Part shown: positions 59,723-64,000 of the stretch, piece by piece
Numbering within the stretch: the first letter of the stretch is position 1
Layout: every line of letters starts with the position of its first letter
Assembly (NCBI GenBank): GCA_018333635.1
Contig: JAGXTL010000003.1
Location: 1 to 64,000 of the forward strand
Direction: 5' to 3'
Source of the DNA: Dethiobacter sp.
Lineage (GTDB): Bacteria; Bacillota; Dethiobacteria; Dethiobacterales; Dethiobacteraceae
Length of the DNA stretch: 64,000 nt
Notes under the pieces: generated by a model
Told to the model about the DNA's origin: nothing
The model's input: the letters and a program-made list of their open reading frames with translations, nothing else
The model's database searches: none
Position numbers and translations under genes: made by a program

Positions 59723-61012
59723 GTGGAGAAAATCAAACTGCTAATTGTGGATGATATTGCCCAAACACGAAAAGATATCACCCGCCTGTTGTATTTTGAG
59801 GATGATATGACTGTGGTGGGTGAAGCTGGAGACGGTGCTGAAGCATTGGAAAAAATGGCTGAACTGCAGCCTGATGTGGTTTTGATGGATATCAATATGC
59901 CCCAGACAGATGGAATTACAGCCACGGAAAAAGCCTGTCAGCTCTATCCACAGGTGGCTGTTGTGATTATTTCTATTCAGAGTGAATCCGAGTACTTAAA
60001 AAAAGCAATGGTGGCAGGCGCCAGAGATTATTTGGTGAAACCGCTGAGCAGTGAGGAAATGGCCACCACTATACGCTCAGTCTATAAGCAACAGCAGTTG
60101 CGTACCAGTCAGTTAAGCCATTGCGTCGGCATATTGGCAGCGGGAGGCGGCGAACACCCTCCCCAAAGAGAATATCCAGTCTCCGCTCCTACTTCTAACC
60201 AGTCTGCCAGGTCAGATGAAAAACCACTGGGTCATGTTTCTGTATTTTTTTCCGGTAAAGGAGGGGCAGGGAAAACCACCATAGCCACTAACTTAGCGGT
60301 GGTCATAGCGCAGCAAGGGAAAAAAAGAGTTGCTCTGGTTGATTATGATTTGCAGTTTGGTGATATTGCAGTGATGCTAAATCTTACAGAAGGAAAGAAC
60401 ATCAGTGATCTGGCACGAGAAGAAGGCTTATTAACCACAATGAAGATGGATTGCTATTTAATCAGGCACTTTTCAGGTGTTGATATCCTGTCGGCACCGT
60501 TATTTCCTCAAGACGCAGAGTATGTAAAACCAAGGGATACAGAGCAGATTTTGAGACTGTTAAAAGAAAGCTATGACTATATCATTGTGGATACAGCGGC
60601 AACATTTGACGAAGTAACTTTGTTGGCACTGGAGATGGCCGATTTGATTCACCTTGTGGTTACCCGGGATATTAGCACAATTAAAAACGCAAAAACCAGT
60701 CTTAAGATCATGGAGTCTCTGGATTACCGGGATAAAGTCAGGGTGGTGCTCAATCGCAGCGATCAGGACTTAGGGGTTGAAATCGCCGATTTGGAAAAAG
60801 GACTTGAAATTGCTGTGGCGCATCAGATTACAAGCGATGAAAAGGCGGCAACTTCTGCCATTAACAAAGGGGTGCCGGTGGTGATTAGTCACCCGGCGGC
60901 AGAAATTTCCAGATCTTTTCGTCGCCTAGGTGAACGAATCTTGAGCGGGCGGAGGGTTTCGCTTGGGGAGAGGCAAGGAAAAGGAATGATTTCACGGATT
61001 TTTAGCTTGTAA
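59723..61012 (+). CDS. cpaE: CpaE/TadZ-type receiver and ParA-like ATPase
   Basis: 429-aa protein. Residues 1-125 form a complete response-regulator receiver (DDIAQTRKDI, Asp in VVLMDINMPQTDG, Lys in YLVKPLSSEE). A linker follows, then a MinD/ParA ATPase with deviant Walker A FFSGKGGAGKTT and VDYDLQFGD. TadZ localises the Tad machine to a pole. GTG at 59723. The intact acceptor Asp suggests it may be phosphorylated. Confidence 0.92.
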   Translation: MEKIKLLIVDDIAQTRKDITRLLYFEDDMTVVGEAGDGAEALEKMAELQPDVVLMDINMPQTDGITATEKACQLYPQVAVVIISIQSESEYLKKAMVAGARDYLVKPLSSEEMATTIRSVYKQQQLRTSQLSHCVGILAAGGGEHPPQREYPVSAPTSNQSARSDEKPLGHVSVFFSGKGGAGKTTIATNLAVVIAQQGKKRVALVDYDLQFGDIAVMLNLTEGKNISDLAREEGLLTTMKMDCYLIRHFSGVDILSAPLFPQDAEYVKPRDTEQILRLLKESYDYIIVDTAATFDEVTLLALEMADLIHLVVTRDISTIKNAKTSLKIMESLDYRDKVRVVLNRSDQDLGVEIADLEKGLEIAVAHQITSDEKAATSAINKGVPVVISHPAAEISRSFRRLGERILSGRRVSLGERQGKGMISRIFSL

Positions 61013-61029
61013 GAGAGGTGTTGATTACG

Positions 61030-62397
61030 GTGTCACTTTTAGAACGGTTGGAACGAATCAAGCAGCAGGAACTGCTTGAGAAAAAGCCTGGGCTTGTAAC
61101 GGTGGAAAAAAAAGCTGAAGCAGTTGCGAAAAGTGACCCTCATCACAAGCTTAAAATAATGGTTCATAAAAAAGTGATTGAAGAAATGGGGCGACAGCTG
61201 GAAGGCGAAGCTGACAGCGCTCTTGCACTTCGGCTAGAAGAGCTTGTTGCTGCAGTAATTGAACAGGAAGTAACTGTCATCCCTAAAAGCGATAAACAGC
61301 GGGTTATTAAGGAGATTGTTGATGAAGCTGTGGGATTTGGACCGATACATCCCTTGCTGAATGATGAATTAGTCTCTGAAGTGTTGGTGAACGGCCCAAA
61401 CCAAGTCTATGTGGAACGAAAGGGAAAACTTGAGCTGACAGAGGTGGTGTTTCGTGATAACGCGCATGTTCAGCATATTATTGAAAAAATTGTGGCTCCC
61501 ATTGGCCGTCGTATTGATGAAAGTTCTCCTATGGTAGATGCTCGCCTGCCAGACGGCTCTCGTGTTAATGCTATCATTCCGCCCATTTCCCTCTGCGGTC
61601 CGTGTATTTCCATCCGGAAATTCTCCAAGGACCCACTAACGGTTGATGATTTACTGGGATTTGGCACACTAAGCTTAGAAATGGCGGCTTTTTTGGAGGC
61701 AGCAGTTAAATCAAGGTTAAATGTGGTCGTTTCCGGCGGCACAGGTTCAGGCAAAACAACGACACTAAACATTTTGTCATCGTTCATTCCTGATGATGAA
61801 CGAATTGTCACAATTGAAGACGCGGCAGAGCTTCAGCTTCGTCAGGATCATGTGGTTTCCTTGGAAACACGGCCTGCCAACATAGAGGGGAAAGGCGCCG
61901 TCACCATTCGTGACTTAGTGAAAAACTCGTTGCGGATGCGACCTGAGCGGATTGTAGTGGGTGAAGTCAGAAGCGGAGAAGCACTCGATATGTTGCAGGC
62001 AATGAATACAGGTCATGACGGCTCGCTAACTACCGGTCACGCCAACTCGCCTAGAGATATGCTTTCCCGCCTTGAGACTATGGTGCTGATGGCAGGGATA
62101 GATCTGCCTGTCCGCGCCATCCGAGAGCAAATTTCCTCGGCTATTGATCTTATCGTCCAGCAAAGCCGTTTGCGCGACGGTTCGCGCAAAATAACCCATA
62201 TTACGGAAGTGCAAGGTATGGAAGGAGAAGTTATTGTTCTGCAAGATCTTTTCATTTATGAACAGACAGGTATCAGTGAAAATGGTAAATGCCTGGGCAA
62301 TTTCCGCTCCACCGGAATCCGGCCAAAATCTATCCATCAACTGGAGTTAGCAGGTATAAAGCTGCCGTCAGTTATGTTTGCCAGTGCCCGCTTCTAA
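61030..62397 (+). CDS. cpaF: CpaF/TadA secretion ATPase
   Basis: 455-aa hexameric ATPase powering pilin assembly. N-terminal two-helix region, then LNDELVSEVLVNGPNQVYVE, Walker A VSGGTGSGKTTTLN, Asp box TIEDAAELQL, Walker B RPERIVVGEVRSGEALDMLQAMNTGH and the His box. GTG at 61030 follows AGAGAGGTG at about 10 bp; TTG at 61021 is too close. Confidence 0.94.
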   Translation: MSLLERLERIKQQELLEKKPGLVTVEKKAEAVAKSDPHHKLKIMVHKKVIEEMGRQLEGEADSALALRLEELVAAVIEQEVTVIPKSDKQRVIKEIVDEAVGFGPIHPLLNDELVSEVLVNGPNQVYVERKGKLELTEVVFRDNAHVQHIIEKIVAPIGRRIDESSPMVDARLPDGSRVNAIIPPISLCGPCISIRKFSKDPLTVDDLLGFGTLSLEMAAFLEAAVKSRLNVVVSGGTGSGKTTTLNILSSFIPDDERIVTIEDAAELQLRQDHVVSLETRPANIEGKGAVTIRDLVKNSLRMRPERIVVGEVRSGEALDMLQAMNTGHDGSLTTGHANSPRDMLSRLETMVLMAGIDLPVRAIREQISSAIDLIVQQSRLRDGSRKITHITEVQGMEGEVIVLQDLFIYEQTGISENGKCLGNFRSTGIRPKSIHQLELAGIKLPSVMFASARF

Positions 62398-62417
62398 GGG
62401 GAAAGGAAGTGAAATGC

Positions 62418-63380
62418 TTGACAAAAATCCAGGTTGTTTTAGTTGTTTTTCTAACTGTTCTAATGCTTATTAACCTTTTGCTTGGCTTCGCTAATAAGGA
62501 TAAAGAAGAAATAGCACGGCGCGTACGGATGGTTACAGGAGACGGCGGCACAGATAAAAAAAGAGAAGCTGAAAAAGTAAAGAATAAACCTTTAGCTGGT
62601 CTGACAGAGTTGTTTCGCCTTTTCACTCCCCAGCGTATCTTAAGAAAACTGGAAACAGACTTGATTCAGGCAGATCTTCCGTTGAAGGGAGAAGAAATGG
62701 TACTTGTTAATCTGGCGTCTACAATACTGTTTGCCATCCTTGCTCAGCTGATTCTAGGCAATGTGATTTCGTCCATGCTTTTTGCAATTGGTGGCGCATA
62801 CCTGCCGCTGATTTTTATTAAAACCGCTAAGGCTAAGCGCTTGAAAAAATTTGATGAGCAACTGAGTGACGCTTTAACCATTATGACTAATTCTTTGCGG
62901 GCAGGCCTTTCTTTTCTGCAGACCATGGATTCGCTCCAGAGAGAGATGGCACCGCCTATCTCTGTCGAGTTTGGCAGAGCGTTGCGGGAAATGCGTTTGG
63001 GAACAACTACGGAAGAAGCGCTGCGCAACATGGTCGAGCGGATAAAGAGCGAGGATTTAGAACTTATTGTGACTGCGGTTAATATTCAGCGGCAAGTGGG
63101 CGGAAACCTTGCTGAAGTTTTGGATAACATTTCTGCCACCATTAACGAACGTTTACGCATCAGGGGAGAATTAAAAACACTCACGGCACAGGGGCGTATT
63201 TCCGGCGTTATTGTGGCCTTGTTGCCGATCATTCTTGCCGGTGGAATTTCTGTGATCAACCCAGCTTACATTGCATTGCTTTTTAGCCATCCCCTCGGTT
63301 TGCTCTTGATTACAAGTGCAGTTATTTCAGAATTGATTGGCATTTTGACCATTAAGAAAATTGTCAATATTGACGTTTAG
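62418..63380 (+). CDS. tadB: TadB-like inner-membrane platform protein
   Basis: 320-aa T2SSF-domain protein. One N-terminal membrane segment, then two in the middle, with the cytoplasmic motif LSDALTIMTNSLRAGLSFLQ and ERIKSEDLELIVTAVNIQRQVGGNLAEVLDNI, and C-terminal segments. TTG at 62418 follows AAGGAAG. Confidence 0.9.
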   Translation: MTKIQVVLVVFLTVLMLINLLLGFANKDKEEIARRVRMVTGDGGTDKKREAEKVKNKPLAGLTELFRLFTPQRILRKLETDLIQADLPLKGEEMVLVNLASTILFAILAQLILGNVISSMLFAIGGAYLPLIFIKTAKAKRLKKFDEQLSDALTIMTNSLRAGLSFLQTMDSLQREMAPPISVEFGRALREMRLGTTTEEALRNMVERIKSEDLELIVTAVNIQRQVGGNLAEVLDNISATINERLRIRGELKTLTAQGRISGVIVALLPIILAGGISVINPAYIALLFSHPLGLLLITSAVISELIGILTIKKIVNIDV

Positions 63381-63392
63381 GGGGTAGCCTTT

Positions 63393-64000
63393 ATGCAGAC
63401 GACTATTTCTGTGTTGGTGTTTTTTTCCCTGCTCACACTGATTAGAGGATTACAAATAAAAGAACAGGCTGCAAGAATCGACGTGCATGGCCGGTTAAAG
63501 CAGGTGATGTCAGGTGAAGAAACGGTTTGCATAAGACAGGTTGAGCTAAGCCGTCCCCTGAGCGAGCGAATTTTTCGCCCGCTGCTGATAGTAATGGCCC
63601 AAATAGCCACGCGCTTGTTGCCAGGGGAAGTGCTGCAGAGACTTGAAAAAAAAGTGCAGCAGTCTGGTGGTCACGGAGCACTTTCAGCTCGTGATTATCT
63701 CGGGCTGAAAGTGCTGCTCGCTCTTGGTTTGCCAACATTTGTCTATCTCATGCATCGCGGTGTCTGGTCTGCCCAACTGGCAGTAACCACAGTTTTCGCA
63801 GTAATCATCGGTTGGCGTTTCCCAGAAATTCAGCTAAAGCGGAGCGCTAGGATTAGATGCGTACAGTTAGAGAAAATATTCCCCGAGGTACTCGATCTGC
63901 TTACTGTCAGCGTGGGCGCAGGTTTGGGTTTTGACGGTGCCTTGGCCAAGGTGGTTGAAAAAAGCAATGGGCCAGTGTCGGATGAGTTTAAGCGAGTCCT
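63393..64000 (+). CDS. tadC: TadC-like platform protein (partial, cut by right edge)
   Basis: 202 residues visible. Begins MQTTISVLVFFSLLTLIRGL, a middle hydrophobic pair, then the T2SSF motif FPEVLDLLTVSVGAGLGFDGALAKVVE, as in TadC. ATG at 63393 lies after GGGGGTAG, 12 bp after tadB. Pilus genes likely continue beyond the window. Confidence 0.9.
   Translation, partial: MQTTISVLVFFSLLTLIRGLQIKEQAARIDVHGRLKQVMSGEETVCIRQVELSRPLSERIFRPLLIVMAQIATRLLPGEVLQRLEKKVQQSGGHGALSARDYLGLKVLLALGLPTFVYLMHRGVWSAQLAVTTVFAVIIGWRFPEIQLKRSARIRCVQLEKIFPEVLDLLTVSVGAGLGFDGALAKVVEKSNGPVSDEFKRV

Overview
This window most likely comes from an anaerobic, endospore-forming Firmicute of the Clostridia/Peptococcia/Dethiobacteria type. 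Evidence for this is strong AGGAGG-type ribosome sites, many TTG/GTG starts, a small acid-soluble spore protein, two CotF-like coat proteins and a YhcN-type sporulation lipoprotein. Oxygen-sensitive or anaerobe-typical enzymes are also present: a Ni-Fe CO dehydrogenase, rubredoxin, desulforedoxin and ADP-forming acyl-CoA synthetase. No rRNA operon, prophage or CRISPR array is visible. The only clear mobile-type element is a REP-associated tyrosine transposase (RAYT) with its repeats.

Layout. 1-6.5 kb: the start of a leftward gene, a TPR protein, then a run for recycling S-adenosylmethionine by-products (ahcY, MTA phosphorylase, mtnA, class II aldolase, mtaD). 6.5-10 kb: sporulation lipoprotein, surE, ypmA-like, rtcB and a frameshifted small gene. 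10-16.2 kb: an orphan, sequence-divergent CO dehydrogenase, then a three-gene NHEJ set (Ku, split LigD ligase and polymerase) whose 3' ends have been invaded by REP repeats of the adjacent RAYT. 16.2-29.2 kb: deoC, queCDE with a tRNA-Trp, crotonase, proC-proB, an orphan homocitrate synthase, an amidohydrolase, an acyl-CoA synthetase, an ATP-grasp-like gene with a coupled 56-aa ORF, and coat proteins.

29.2-42 kb: an FtsA-like ATPase with repeated C-terminal modules, a ClpP-fold membrane protease, pfkA-thiDN, and a complete phosphate regulon (pstSCAB-phoU-phoPR) preceded by PhoP-box-like repeats. 42-49.9 kb: small redox proteins (rubredoxin, desulforedoxin), a toxin-antitoxin module bracketed by 89/90-bp direct repeats, HD-GYP, OsmC, psuG with a DUF1786 gene, SOD, ZIP transporter, a SASP and endonuclease IV. 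49.9-57 kb: ADP-forming acyl-CoA synthetase with a P-loop/DRTGG partner, degS-degU, and an SbtA/SbtB bicarbonate transporter-PII pair behind a structured leader with a terminator. 57.2-64 kb: a Tad/Flp type IVb pilus locus (flp, tadE, tadG-like, cpaB, cpaE/tadZ, cpaF/tadA, tadB, tadC) running off the right edge.

Most notable: the non-cyanobacterial SbtA-SbtB pair with its candidate riboswitch; the RAYT/REP block whose repeats now encode the stop codons of both ligD genes; the CO dehydrogenase that keeps all C-cluster ligands but has lost most of the histidine relay; and the repeat-flanked toxin-antitoxin cassette. Several genes are short: rubredoxin, desulforedoxin, Flp pilin, a 30-aa membrane peptide and a 56-aa ORF.
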